Assembly (NCBI RefSeq): GCF_008520305.1
Contig: NZ_ML703288.1
Coordinates: 29,745-63,519, forward strand
Direction: 5' to 3'
DNA from: Mesorhizobium sp. SARCC-RB16n
GTDB taxonomy: Bacteria; Pseudomonadota; Alphaproteobacteria; Rhizobiales; Rhizobiaceae
Length of the DNA stretch: 33,775 bases
Shown here: positions 25,441-33,748 of the stretch, one piece after another
Layout of the letters: every line of letters begins with the position of its first letter
Position numbering within the stretch: position 1 is the first letter of the stretch
Program-made: the position numbers and the translations under genes
The notes under the pieces: model-generated
Told to the model about the DNA's origin: nothing
The model's input: only the letters and a program-made list of their open reading frames with translations
Databases searched by the model: none

Positions 25441-26472
25441 ATGGCGCTTGCCAGGGGCCGGCGTACCGATCGCCGCATCGACTATTGGCCGGGCTTTGTC
25501 GACGCCCTGTCGACGCTGTTGCTCGCCATCATGTTCCTGCTCACCGTTTTCGTGCTGGCGCAGTTCCTGCTCGGCCGCGAAATCTCCGGCAAGGACACGG
25601 CCCTGTCGCGCCTCAATTCGCAGATCAATGAACTGACCCAACTTCTGGCGCTGGAGCGCTCGACGGCGCAGGACAAGGAGGATTCGCTGGCCAATCTGCA
25701 GGCCTCGCTGTCGGCGGCCCAGGCGGAAAAGAGCCGGCTCGAACAGTTGCTGGCACAAGGTGCAGGTGCCGGCGACGCCGCCAACCAGCGTGCCGCCGAG
25801 CTGGGCGGCGAACTGGACAGCCAGCGCCAGATCAGCCAGCAGGCGCTGAGCCAGGTCGAGATCCTCAATCAGCAGATCGCAGCCTTGCGCAAGCAGATCG
25901 GCGCGCTCGAGGATGCCCTCAACGTCTCCGAAACGCGCGATCGTGATTCCAACACCAAGATCGCCGATCTCGGCCGTCGCCTGAACGTGGCGCTGGCGCA
26001 GCGTGTGCAGGAATTGAACCGCTACCGCTCCGATTTCTTCGGGCGGCTGCGCGAAATCCTCGCCGACCGCGAGAACATCCGCATCGTCGGCGACCGCTTC
26101 GTGTTCCAGTCGGAAGTGCTGTTCCCGACCGGCTCCGAAGTGATCAACGATGCCGGCAAGGTCGAAATGAAGAAACTCGCCGACGCCATCATCGAATTGC
26201 AGAAAGAGATCCCGCCGGAGATCAACTGGGTGCTGCGCGTCGACGGTCATACCGACAACAAGCCGCTGTCCGGCAATGGCCGCTACCGCGACAATTGGGA
26301 ACTGTCGACGGCGCGCTCGACCTCGGTGGTCAAGTTCCTGATCGAGAACGGCGTGCCGGCCAACCGGCTGGTCGCCGCCGGTTTCGGCGAATTCCAGCCG
26401 CTCGATCCCGCCGACACCGATGAGGCGCGCAACAAGAACCGCCGCATTGAACTGAAGCTCACCGAACGTTGA
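25441..26472 (+). CDS. MotB/OmpA-like peptidoglycan-binding stator partner
   Basis: The 343-residue protein has one transmembrane helix (about 21-44), with Asp21 at its start in WPGFVDALSTLLLAIMFLL (the place of the MotB ion-binding Asp). A long periplasmic coiled coil (about 52-185, Gln/Ala/Leu/Glu-rich) follows, then an OmpA/MotB peptidoglycan-binding domain (about 205-340) with VDGHTDNKPLSGNGRYRDNW and AGFGEFQPL. Paired with the MotA-like gene one base upstream. The coiled coil sets it apart from typical MotB and could span the periplasm. Resembles Zorya ZorB in layout, but no ZorC/D/E genes are present. Confidence 0.88.
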   Translation: MALARGRRTDRRIDYWPGFVDALSTLLLAIMFLLTVFVLAQFLLGREISGKDTALSRLNSQINELTQLLALERSTAQDKEDSLANLQASLSAAQAEKSRLEQLLAQGAGAGDAANQRAAELGGELDSQRQISQQALSQVEILNQQIAALRKQIGALEDALNVSETRDRDSNTKIADLGRRLNVALAQRVQELNRYRSDFFGRLREILADRENIRIVGDRFVFQSEVLFPTGSEVINDAGKVEMKKLADAIIELQKEIPPEINWVLRVDGHTDNKPLSGNGRYRDNWELSTARSTSVVKFLIENGVPANRLVAAGFGEFQPLDPADTDEARNKNRRIELKLTER

Positions 26473-26650
26473 TCCATCATCACGCGAACTCACGCGAAAT
26501 TGTTCGCCGGCTCAACTCTAGGGCGCAGAGAGCGGCCGGCAAGCTCTGAAAAGATTATTTTTTCTTAATTACACTTCGCGCCGGAGCGCTCTTAGCCTGC
26601 TCCAGGGCCGAGAACCGCCGGCGATGCCTCTCCATCGCGACGCGACGGAA

Positions 26651-26693
26651 CCGGACGGCCCACGTCCGGAACGCGGAGCGGTAAGACCGCTCC
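26651..26693 (+). promoter_or_regulatory. Two adjacent hairpins in the leader of the 26720 gene
   Basis: CCGGAC-7-GTCCGG (26651-26669) and GGAGCGGT-3-ACCGCTCC (26675-26693) are both perfect stems just before the AAAAAGGAGG ribosome site. They may form an mRNA leader that controls translation or stability. The rest of the 247-base gap (26473-26650) is A/T-rich near 26555 (probable promoter) and holds no gene I can support. Confidence 0.45.
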
Positions 26694-26719
26694 CTTCCCT
26701 GCAAAAAGGAGGCGCCGTC

Positions 26720-27145
26720 ATGCGCTCTTCAGCATCTCTCAAGACTGCAACCCTTGCCGCAATTCTGATCGCGGCCCCACTTGCCGGCGCCTATGCCGCG
26801 GGCCATCACAAGGGCGCTCTCGACGCGACCGATCCGACCGACATGACAGGCCCGCGTGTCGAGGCGCTCGTTGAGCAAGTCCAAGGTATCCATCAGGGCA
26901 TCGTCGACGCCAGGCAAGCCAACAACATCACCCCGGCCGTCGCGGAGCGCCTGGAAATGCGAACGGCCCGCATCGGTCAGGCCGCCGAGAAGATAGCCGC
27001 GTCGGATCACGGCAGGATACCGGCCGCGCAATACCATGACCTGCTTCGCCGGCTCGACAATGTCGATCAGCGTCTGATGCTCGACACCGGCAGCGGTTTC
27101 CTGATTGGCGATGGCGCCGACGGCGGAACCTATCCGAACGGTTGA
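26720..27145 (+). CDS. Small periplasmic protein of unknown function
   Basis: The 141-residue product has a Sec signal peptide (about 1-27, ending AYAAG). The mature part is mostly helical with VEALVEQVQGIHQGIVDARQ, RLEMRTARIGQAAEKIAAS and YHDLLRRLDNVDQRLMLDTG. I do not recognise a named family; similar short helical proteins occur in rhizobia. A strong AAAAAGGAGG ribosome site precedes ATG 26720, and two perfect hairpins sit just upstream of it. Convergent with the DUF1304 gene (98 bases between). Confidence 0.8.
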   Translation: MRSSASLKTATLAAILIAAPLAGAYAAGHHKGALDATDPTDMTGPRVEALVEQVQGIHQGIVDARQANNITPAVAERLEMRTARIGQAAEKIAASDHGRIPAAQYHDLLRRLDNVDQRLMLDTGSGFLIGDGADGGTYPNG

Positions 27146-27243
27146 GGCCATCCTGCCTGGAAAGGTCCAAGAGGAAGGGACCAACTGGCGCCTTCGGGAC
27201 TCCAATCCCGCGGGCGTCCTTTCTCCTCACCAGCCCAACTTGC

Positions 27244-27597
27244 CTACCAACCGAGCCAGATCGCGATCAGGGCGACCACCGCCGGCACGGCCTGGATGTA
27301 CAGGATCTTGCGGCCGACCGTCGCTGCGCCATAGAGACCCGCAATGGCCACGCACAACAGGAAGAAGACTTTAACCTGGAAACCGGCGGCGCCGAGATAA
27401 AGCCCCCATATCAGGCCGGCGGCGAGAAATCCGTTGTAGAGGCCCTGATTGGCGGCGAGCACTTTCGAGGCGCTGGCGAATTCCGGCGTCAGACGGAATG
27501 TCTTGTGTCCGCGCGGCGTGTTCCAAAGAACCATCTCGAGATAGACGACGTAGACGTGGATCAAGGCCACCAGCCCGACCAGGATGTTGCCGATCAT
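27244..27597 (-). CDS. DUF1304-family membrane protein
   Basis: The 117-residue protein has four predicted helices and the DUF1304 pattern: HVYVVYLEMVLWNTPRGHKT, then ANQGLYNGFLAAGLIWG and AGLYGAATVGRKILYIQAVPA. Function is unknown. A GGGGGC ribosome site precedes ATG 27597. Divergent from the M32 carboxypeptidase (143-base shared region containing a terminator-like hairpin). Confidence 0.9.
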   Translation of the reverse strand: MIGNILVGLVALIHVYVVYLEMVLWNTPRGHKTFRLTPEFASASKVLAANQGLYNGFLAAGLIWGLYLGAAGFQVKVFFLLCVAIAGLYGAATVGRKILYIQAVPAVVALIAIWLGW

Positions 27598-27685
27598 TCT
27601 GCGCCCCCTTCATGCGTCGCCGGCAGCATTTCATGCTCTACCTCGCCTGCGCAAGCTGCATCTGCCGGATGGCATCCGAGGGTTG

Positions 27686-27712
27686 CCAACGCTTTTGCGT
27701 TGGTGTCTTTTT
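27686..27712 (+). terminator. Intrinsic terminator upstream of the M32 carboxypeptidase
   Basis: Perfect 7-bp stem CCAACGC-4-GCGTTGG followed by TGTCTTTTT on the plus strand, ending 28 bases before the carboxypeptidase ATG and inside the intergenic region of two divergent genes. No plus-strand gene ends nearby, so it may act as an attenuator or mark the end of an unannotated short transcript. Confidence 0.6.
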
Positions 27713-27740
27713 CGCGCCGTCCTCAATCACGGAAGCCGCC

Positions 27741-29225
27741 ATGTCCTTTCACAAACTCGACGACCTCGGCCACAAGCTCGAAGCGCTTGACCATGCGCTG
27801 GCCATCCTCGGCGCCGATGAAGCAACGCACATGGCGGTGGGCGGCGGCGAGAAGCGTGCCGAGGCGATGGCGGCACTGGCCGGCATGTATCACACCAGGG
27901 CGACCGCACCGGAAATATCGGACTGGATCGCCGCAGCTGAAACCGAGGCATTGGACGACGAGCAGCGCGCCGCCTTGACCGAACTGCGGCGGCAATACAC
28001 CAACCTGACCTGCCTGCCGGTCGAATTCGTCGAACGCCAGACGACGGCACGCATGCGTTGCGAGCAGCTATGGCGCGACCTGCGCGCCAAGAACGACTGG
28101 GGAGGCTTCCAGCCGGCGCTCGAGGGCGTGGTGGCGCTGGTGCGCGAAGAGGCGGCCCTGCGTTCCGACGTGCTCGGTCTTGCCCCCTATGATGCGCTGA
28201 TGGAGCAATTCGACCCCGGCAACCGCACGGCGGACATCACGCCCGTCTTCGCCGACCTGAAGGCCTTCCTCAAAGGCTTCGTGCCGGAGGCGTTGACGAT
28301 CCAGGAAGCACGGCTGCGCAAGCATCCGCTGAAGCCGCTTTCGGGAACCTATGCCATCGACCGCCAGCGCGAACTCGGCCTCGCCATGATGGCGGCGGTC
28401 GGCTTCGACCTGACGCACGGCTCGCTGTCGGTGTCGCACCATCCGTTCTGCGGCGGCGTGCCGAGCGACGTGCGCATCACCACCCGCTACAAGACGTCGG
28501 ATTTCCTGTCGGCGCTGATGGGCGTGCTGCACGAGACCGGCCATGCGCTCTATGAACAGAACCTGCCCAAGGCGTGGTCGCACTGGCCGCTCGGCAAGGC
28601 CCGCGGCATGGCCGTGCATGAAAGCCAGAGCCTGTTCGTCGAAAAGCAGATCGGCCGCAATCCTGCTTTCTGGCGCTGGGCACTGCCGGTGGTCGAAAAG
28701 CATCTCGGCGAAGCCTGGTCGCTCGATGATCTCCTGCCGCACGTGCATCGTGTCGAACGCGGCCTGATCCGCGTGGACGCCGACGAAGTGACCTATCCGC
28801 TGCATGTCATCCTGCGCTACGAACTGGAGCAGGAGCTCGTCTCGGGCCGGCTGGAGGTGGCTGATCTGCCCGAAGCCTGGGATGCCAAGATGCGCGACTA
28901 TCTCGGCCTCTCCACCATCGATAACCCTGCCGACGGACCAATGCAGGACGTGCACTGGCCGGGTGCCGCGTTCGGCTATTTCCCCTCCTATACGCTGGGC
29001 GCGATGATGGCAGCGCAGCAATGGGCCGCGCTGGTGCGCGAGCATCCTTCAGCCGACGACGACCTTGCGAAAGGGAATTTCGCTGCCATCAACGACTGGC
29101 GCCGCAGGAAGATATGGTCGCAGGGGTCGCGCTGGTCGACGCCGGACCTGCTCGAACGCGCTACCGGCGAAAAACTCAACGCCATTTATTTCGTCAATCA
29201 CCTGAAGCAGCGCTACGGCGGATGA
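27741..29225 (+). CDS. Carboxypeptidase Taq (peptidase family M32)
   Basis: Zinc metallocarboxypeptidase that releases C-terminal residues, cytosolic. The 494-residue product is a normal length and has HETGH (264-268) with the third ligand Glu294 in HESQSLFVEKQIG, as in TaqCP. Other family motifs are HPLKPLSGTYAIDRQRELG and CGGVPSDVRITTRY. ATG 27741 follows GGAAG and starts the usual MSFHKLDDLG-type N-terminus. The frame is open upstream to 27498, but that part crosses the DUF1304 promoter and a terminator-like hairpin and shows no homology. The 176-base gap after it (29226-29401) holds nothing I can support. Confidence 0.96.
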   Translation: MSFHKLDDLGHKLEALDHALAILGADEATHMAVGGGEKRAEAMAALAGMYHTRATAPEISDWIAAAETEALDDEQRAALTELRRQYTNLTCLPVEFVERQTTARMRCEQLWRDLRAKNDWGGFQPALEGVVALVREEAALRSDVLGLAPYDALMEQFDPGNRTADITPVFADLKAFLKGFVPEALTIQEARLRKHPLKPLSGTYAIDRQRELGLAMMAAVGFDLTHGSLSVSHHPFCGGVPSDVRITTRYKTSDFLSALMGVLHETGHALYEQNLPKAWSHWPLGKARGMAVHESQSLFVEKQIGRNPAFWRWALPVVEKHLGEAWSLDDLLPHVHRVERGLIRVDADEVTYPLHVILRYELEQELVSGRLEVADLPEAWDAKMRDYLGLSTIDNPADGPMQDVHWPGAAFGYFPSYTLGAMMAAQQWAALVREHPSADDDLAKGNFAAINDWRRRKIWSQGSRWSTPDLLERATGEKLNAIYFVNHLKQRYGG

Positions 29226-29401
29226 GACCGACCGTCGTGCCGTCCTGATCTCTGGGCGGCCGGCAGCTTCCGGCAGACCCGGATGCGGCTGGGCCTATCG
29301 CACGGCGGCGATCTTGCGGGCTTGCCTCCATTTTTCTATCACTGGTGGTATCCGACGGTACTTGGCAAGACGTGCGGATCATACGGGCGGGGTGCTTTCC
29401 G

Positions 29402-31372
29402 GTGACATCTTCTGCGATCACACGGCTTTTCTTCCTGATTGCCTTCGCGATGTTCTGCGCGCCAGCCATGGCGGACGCCGAAATCCACAAAGGCGCCGCC
29501 GGCGGTTGGATCGACCGGATCGAGCTTCCCAAGCCCGACCCGCGCTTCGACAGCCAGATCAAGAGCGGCATCTCCAACCTTGTCTCGGAATATCAGATCC
29601 GCCAACGGCCTGATGGTGTCGAGGCGTTCGACCACTATGCCTACAGAATAGTCGACCGCACTGGGCTCGAGCGCGGCGCCGCCATCAATTTCGAATTCGA
29701 CCCGGCGACGTCGCAAGTCACGATGAACTGGCTGAACATCATCCGAGACGGCGTGGTGATCGAGCGGCTGCCAGGGGCCAGTTTCGACGTGTTCCGGCGC
29801 GAGAAGGACGCGGAGAAAGGCCTGTTCGACGGCTGGCTCACCGCTTATGTCAATGTCGACGATGTCCGTGTCGGCGACATCATCGACTACGGCAAGACCA
29901 CCGTCAGGACACCAATCGTCGGCGCGGATCTGTTTTTCCGCTCGGTCGCCGTGGCCTGGGGCGAGCCCATCGCGCTGATCCGCGAAAAGATCACCTGGCC
30001 GGCAAACCAGCCCTTGAACATTCGCCAGGTCCGCACCGACATCCAGCCGGATATCAGGACCGAAGGTGCGTCGAAAACCTACACCTGGCAAAGCATCAAT
30101 CCCGCTCCGGTCAAGGCCGAAGAGAACCTGCCGGCGGATTTCCTGACCTATCCGACGGTGCAAGTTTCCTCGACCAACAAATGGCAGGACGTCGTCGATG
30201 CGATGTTGCCCTACTACCGGCTCGACCAGGAATTGCCGCCCGCCTTCGCCTCCAAGCTCGATGACATCGCCGCCAGATACGCCAAGCCCGAAGACCGGAT
30301 GATCGAGGCGATGCGGCTGGTCCAGGACACCATCCGTTATGTGAGCTTGTCGATGGGCCGCGGCTCCTACATTCCCCGCAGCCCGAGCACCGTGATCGCC
30401 AGTGGCTTCGGCGACTGCAAGGACAAGGCCCTGCTTCTTGCCTCCAGTCTGCGCCGGCTCGGTGTCCAGGCCGATCCGGCCCTGACGGATCTCGATGACG
30501 GACTGGCACTTGGCGACATGCTGCCGACAATCCGCGCTTTCGACCATGTCATCGTCAAGGCGTCGATCGGAAGCCAGGCCTACTGGATCGACGCGACCAA
30601 TTACCTGCAGGGCGGCAGGGCCGAGAATCTTGTTCCGCCCGACTACGGCTTTGCCTTGCCGATTGTCGCCGGGGCCGCGCGGATGGAACGGATCGAACGC
30701 AGGGAGCTTTTCCAGCCGACGACCTTCGTCAGCGAGGCGTTCGACTTCCCAAAAAGCAAGGGCGAGCCGCTGAAGCTGACGGTCAGCACGACCTATCGGG
30801 ACGCCGATGCCGACAGCATGCGCTACAGGCTGGTTTCGCAATCGGCCACCAAGCTCGCCGACGACTATCTCCAGTACTACAACCGCCAGTATCCCGGCAT
30901 GGCTAGCCTGGCACCGCTGTCGACACGCGACGATCGCGACGGCAACGTCGTCACGACGGTCGAAGCCTACGAACTGCCGGCGGATGCGCTCGACGAGGAT
31001 GATCTCGCCAAGAATTTTCCGCTGAAGGCGGATGTCGGCATCAGCAATTTGCCGGAACCGGACATGGTTGGCAGGATAGGGCCGGTCTGGCTCGGCACCC
31101 CGATGTTCAAGCGCCATCAATGCATTGTCAGGAACCTGAAAGCGGAGTTTGTCGGACCCGAGAAGTCCGACGACGTGATCACGCCCTATGTTGCCTTCAA
31201 GGCGCGTTGGTCGAGCGCGCCGACCGAGTTTCAGGTCGACTGGTTTCTGAAGACCATCGGCGATCGGGTCCCGGCCAAGGACATCGGTTCCTATCTGAAG
31301 TCCCGCAGGAAAATGGTCGACAACTCGTCCTGGAGTTACAATTTCGCCTATGCCGAGGCCGAGGCGAATTGA
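29402..31372 (+). CDS. DUF3857/transglutaminase-domain secreted protein
   Basis: The 656-residue product has a signal peptide (about 1-26, ending APAMA), an N-terminal DUF3857 domain (about 35-230) and a transglutaminase-like core (about 270-420) with the triad Cys339 (GFGDCKDKA), His382 (FDHVIVKA) and Asp397 (YWIDATN). A C-terminal beta-rich part follows. Such proteins may crosslink or cleave peptides in the periplasm; substrates are unknown. A GTG at 29402 with GGGG upstream gives the best signal peptide; another GTG at 29345 has no ribosome site. It is convergent with the ABC exporter; repeat copy D lies between. Confidence 0.88.
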   Translation: MTSSAITRLFFLIAFAMFCAPAMADAEIHKGAAGGWIDRIELPKPDPRFDSQIKSGISNLVSEYQIRQRPDGVEAFDHYAYRIVDRTGLERGAAINFEFDPATSQVTMNWLNIIRDGVVIERLPGASFDVFRREKDAEKGLFDGWLTAYVNVDDVRVGDIIDYGKTTVRTPIVGADLFFRSVAVAWGEPIALIREKITWPANQPLNIRQVRTDIQPDIRTEGASKTYTWQSINPAPVKAEENLPADFLTYPTVQVSSTNKWQDVVDAMLPYYRLDQELPPAFASKLDDIAARYAKPEDRMIEAMRLVQDTIRYVSLSMGRGSYIPRSPSTVIASGFGDCKDKALLLASSLRRLGVQADPALTDLDDGLALGDMLPTIRAFDHVIVKASIGSQAYWIDATNYLQGGRAENLVPPDYGFALPIVAGAARMERIERRELFQPTTFVSEAFDFPKSKGEPLKLTVSTTYRDADADSMRYRLVSQSATKLADDYLQYYNRQYPGMASLAPLSTRDDRDGNVVTTVEAYELPADALDEDDLAKNFPLKADVGISNLPEPDMVGRIGPVWLGTPMFKRHQCIVRNLKAEFVGPEKSDDVITPYVAFKARWSSAPTEFQVDWFLKTIGDRVPAKDIGSYLKSRRKMVDNSSWSYNFAYAEAEAN

Positions 31373-31392
31373 TGAATGCCGTCCGGAATTGA

Positions 31393-31468
31393 CCTCGGTT
31401 TTGGGAGAACGAGACGCACGGACAAAAAGATACAGCGGTTCAACGTTCCCGTGAAACTGTGAACCGCT
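31393..31468. repeat. Palindromic intergenic repeat, copy D (right half and hairpin)
   Basis: CCTCGGTTTTGGGAGAACGA matches the right half of copies A-C. It continues into a GACAAAAAGATACAG tail and a 9-bp perfect hairpin AGCGGTTCA / TGAACCGCT (31434-31468). The hairpin ends 9 bases before the ABC-exporter stop codon and could help terminate both convergent genes. Confidence 0.6.
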
Positions 31469-31477
31469 CTGAGCCTG

Positions 31478-33277
31478 CTACTCCGCCGCACCCCTGAAGG
31501 CGCTGGCGCCGGTCTCGAACTGCAGCTTGGCCAGCCGCGCATAGATGCCACCCTTGGCGACCAGGCTTTGATGCGTGCCTTCCTCGACGATGCGGCCGCC
31601 ATCCATGACCAGGATCCTGTCGGCCTTCAGCACCGTCGCCAGCCGGTGGGCGATGACGATGGTGGTGCGCCCCTGCATCAGCCGCTCGAGTGCCGTCTGC
31701 ACCAGCGTCTCGCTTTCGGCGTCGAGGGCGGAGGTCGCCTCGTCGAGCAGCAGGATCGGCGCATCGCGCAGGATGGCGCGGGCGATCGCCACCCGCTGGC
31801 GCTGGCCGCCCGACAGCGTCACGCCGCGCTCGCCGACCTGGCTGTCATAGCCTTTCTCTAGCTTGAGGATGAATTCGTCGGCCAGCGCATCCTTCGCCGC
31901 CGCCTCGATCTCGGCCTCGCTGGCGCCTGGGCGGCCAAAGCCGATATTGTCACGCGCGCTCGCCGCGAAGATGGTGACATCCTGCGGCACGATGGCGATG
32001 CGCTGCCTGACCGCGACGGGGTCAGCCTCGCGCACATCGACGCCGTCGATCAGGATCTTGCCGGTTTCTGGGTCGTAGAAGCGCAGGATCAGCGAAAAGA
32101 CGGTGCTCTTGCCGGCACCGGAGGGACCGACGATGGCCACCGTCTCGCCGGGCTTGACCGAAAAACTCAAGCCATGGACGGCGGCTCGGTCGGGCCTCGC
32201 CGGATAGGAGAAGGAGACGTCCTCGAAGACGATCGCGCCTTGGGCGGCCGCCGGCATCGGCTTCGGATCGGCCGGCGCCTGGATCACCGGCGTCTCCGCT
32301 AGGATCTCGGTCAGCCGTTCGGCGGCACCGGCTGCCTGCGCGAGTTCGCCCCAGACTTCCGACAGCGCGCCGAGCGCGCCTGCGGCAAACACCGAATAGA
32401 GCAGGAATTGACCCAGCGTGCCTGGCGACAGATTGCCGTCGAGCACGTCGCGCGAGCCGAACCACAGCACCGCCACGACGGACGAGAAGATGGTGAAAAT
32501 GGCAAAGAAAGTGAGGAAGGAACGCGCGAAGATCGAGGCGCGCGCCGCGTCGAAGGCGGCTTCCACCGCGCCCGAAAAGCGACCGGTGACCAGTTTCTCA
32601 TTGGTGAAGGCCTGCAGCGTGCGCACCGCGCCGATCTGCTCGCTGGCATAGGCTGTCGCCTCGGCGAGCGTGTCCTGCGCCTGCCTTGACCTGCGTCGCA
32701 CCGAGCGGCCGAAGGCGACCAGCGGCAGCACGATGATTGGAATGGCCGCAATGACCAGGCCGGACAGTTTCGGACTGGTGACAACCATCATTCCGAGAGC
32801 GCCGAGGCCGAGGATGACGTTGCGCAGAGCGACCGAGGCCGTGGCGCCTACCGCCGACTTGACCTGCGTGGTGTCGGCGGCGAGCCGCGACACGATCTCG
32901 CCCGACTGGGCAGTATCGAAGAAAGCCGGCGACAGCGTCGTCACATGGGCGAAAACGTCGCGCCTGATATCGGCGACGACGCGCTCGCCGAGCGTGATGA
33001 CGAAATAGTAGCGGCTGGCCGAGGCGGCCGCCAGCACGGCGGCCATCGCCACCAGCGCTACAAAGTACTCGGCGATGAAGGTGGTGCTGGACGACGAGAA
33101 ACCGTGGTCGATCATGCGTCGTACGGCCAGCGGCAATGTCAATGTCGTTGCCGCCGCGATGACCAGCGAGATGATGGCGCCGACGACCAGCGTGCGATAG
33201 TGCGCGATATAAGGGAACAGGCGCCGGAGCGGCTTGAGCGAGCGGCGGCGCTCGTCTGCGCTGCTGGATTGCGCCAT
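31478..33277 (-). CDS. MsbA-like ABC exporter (type IV, ABCB group)
   Basis: The 599-residue half-transporter fuses a six-helix membrane domain (about 25-310) to an ATPase domain (about 345-590) with Walker A GPSGAGKST (384-392), signature LSGGQ (488-492), Walker B ILLLDE (508-513) and H-loop VIAHRLATV. The order TMD-NBD, the intracellular-loop segment ETVAIVGPSGAG and the overall layout match lipid/multidrug flippases. It works as a homodimer; the substrate is unknown. ATG 33277 follows AGAGGAA. Divergent from rpmE. Confidence 0.95.
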   Translation of the reverse strand: MAQSSSADERRRSLKPLRRLFPYIAHYRTLVVGAIISLVIAAATTLTLPLAVRRMIDHGFSSSSTTFIAEYFVALVAMAAVLAAASASRYYFVITLGERVVADIRRDVFAHVTTLSPAFFDTAQSGEIVSRLAADTTQVKSAVGATASVALRNVILGLGALGMMVVTSPKLSGLVIAAIPIIVLPLVAFGRSVRRRSRQAQDTLAEATAYASEQIGAVRTLQAFTNEKLVTGRFSGAVEAAFDAARASIFARSFLTFFAIFTIFSSVVAVLWFGSRDVLDGNLSPGTLGQFLLYSVFAAGALGALSEVWGELAQAAGAAERLTEILAETPVIQAPADPKPMPAAAQGAIVFEDVSFSYPARPDRAAVHGLSFSVKPGETVAIVGPSGAGKSTVFSLILRFYDPETGKILIDGVDVREADPVAVRQRIAIVPQDVTIFAASARDNIGFGRPGASEAEIEAAAKDALADEFILKLEKGYDSQVGERGVTLSGGQRQRVAIARAILRDAPILLLDEATSALDAESETLVQTALERLMQGRTTIVIAHRLATVLKADRILVMDGGRIVEEGTHQSLVAKGGIYARLAKLQFETGASAFRGAAE

Positions 33278-33385
33278 CCTTGTCTTTCCTCTTGGCCGCC
33301 TTACGGGTACGCGCCTTTAATATATGCGCTCGCTGCGGCCTTGTGATTCAATTTCGGCTGATGTATAGCCACGCCGACCGTTTTA

Positions 33386-33416
33386 GAAGCCGTGGCTCCT
33401 CAATAGCTGCGGCTTC
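33386..33416 (+). promoter_or_regulatory. Hairpin in the rpmE leader
   Basis: GAAGCCG / CGGCTTC (7-bp stem, 17-base loop), flanked by TTTTA on the left and TTTTAAAA on the right, about 72 bases before the L31 start. Ribosomal-protein leaders of rpmE are known in other phyla; this is only a candidate. The 210-base gap also carries the divergent ABC-exporter promoter. Confidence 0.35.
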
Positions 33417-33487
33417 GAGTTTTAAAAAGGGGCGCATCGACGCAGGCTTATGCCAGTCAGCCGCGCCAGCAAGCCAGGAACCGAGCC

Positions 33488-33709
33488 ATGAAGAGCGCTA
33501 TTCATCCCGACTACCACACCATCAAGGTCGTCATGACCGACGGCACCGAATACACGACCCGTTCGACCTGGGGCAAGGAAGGCGATACGATGAACCTTGA
33601 CATCGATCCGACCACCCACCCGGCCTGGACCGGCGGCCAGCAGACCCTGCTCGACCGCGGCGGTCGCCTGTCGAAGTTCAAGAAGCGCTTCGAAGGCTTC
33701 GGCCTCTAA
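33488..33709 (+). CDS. rpmE: 50S ribosomal protein L31
   Basis: The 73-residue protein starts [20 protein letters not shown] and contains [19 protein letters not shown] and [12 protein letters not shown]. It has no CxxC zinc motif, so it is the zinc-free (C-minus) form common in alphaproteobacteria. A CAGGA site precedes ATG 33488. An IS-like terminus begins 39 bases after its stop codon. Confidence 0.97.
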   Translation: MKSAIHPDYHTIKVVMTDGTEYTTRSTWGKEGDTMNLDIDPTTHPAWTGGQQTLLDRGGRLSKFKKRFEGFGL

Positions 33710-33748
33710 GCCACATCGGGCTTTCGCAGAACAAAAACCCCCCTTCGA

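Noticed and set aside
24414-26472. Zorya-type anti-phage system
   Set aside because: The ZorA/ZorB-like layout is suggestive, but no ZorC, ZorD or ZorE genes flank it; it is a conserved-looking two-gene operon between core genes.
25339-26493. 384-codon minus-strand open frame
   Set aside because: Antisense to the OmpA/MotB-like gene; no motif.
27190-27230. tRNA-like 3' end in the gap between the 26720 gene and DUF1304
   Set aside because: A GGGACTCCAATCCC segment recalls a T-arm, but no acceptor stem, anticodon arm or CCA could be fitted.
27612-27740. In-frame N-terminal extension of the M32 carboxypeptidase
   Set aside because: Open frame, but it crosses a terminator-like hairpin, lacks a ribosome site and does not resemble family N-termini.
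29339-31120. 593-codon minus-strand open frame
   Set aside because: Antisense to the DUF3857/transglutaminase gene, whose catalytic triad and signal peptide are convincing.
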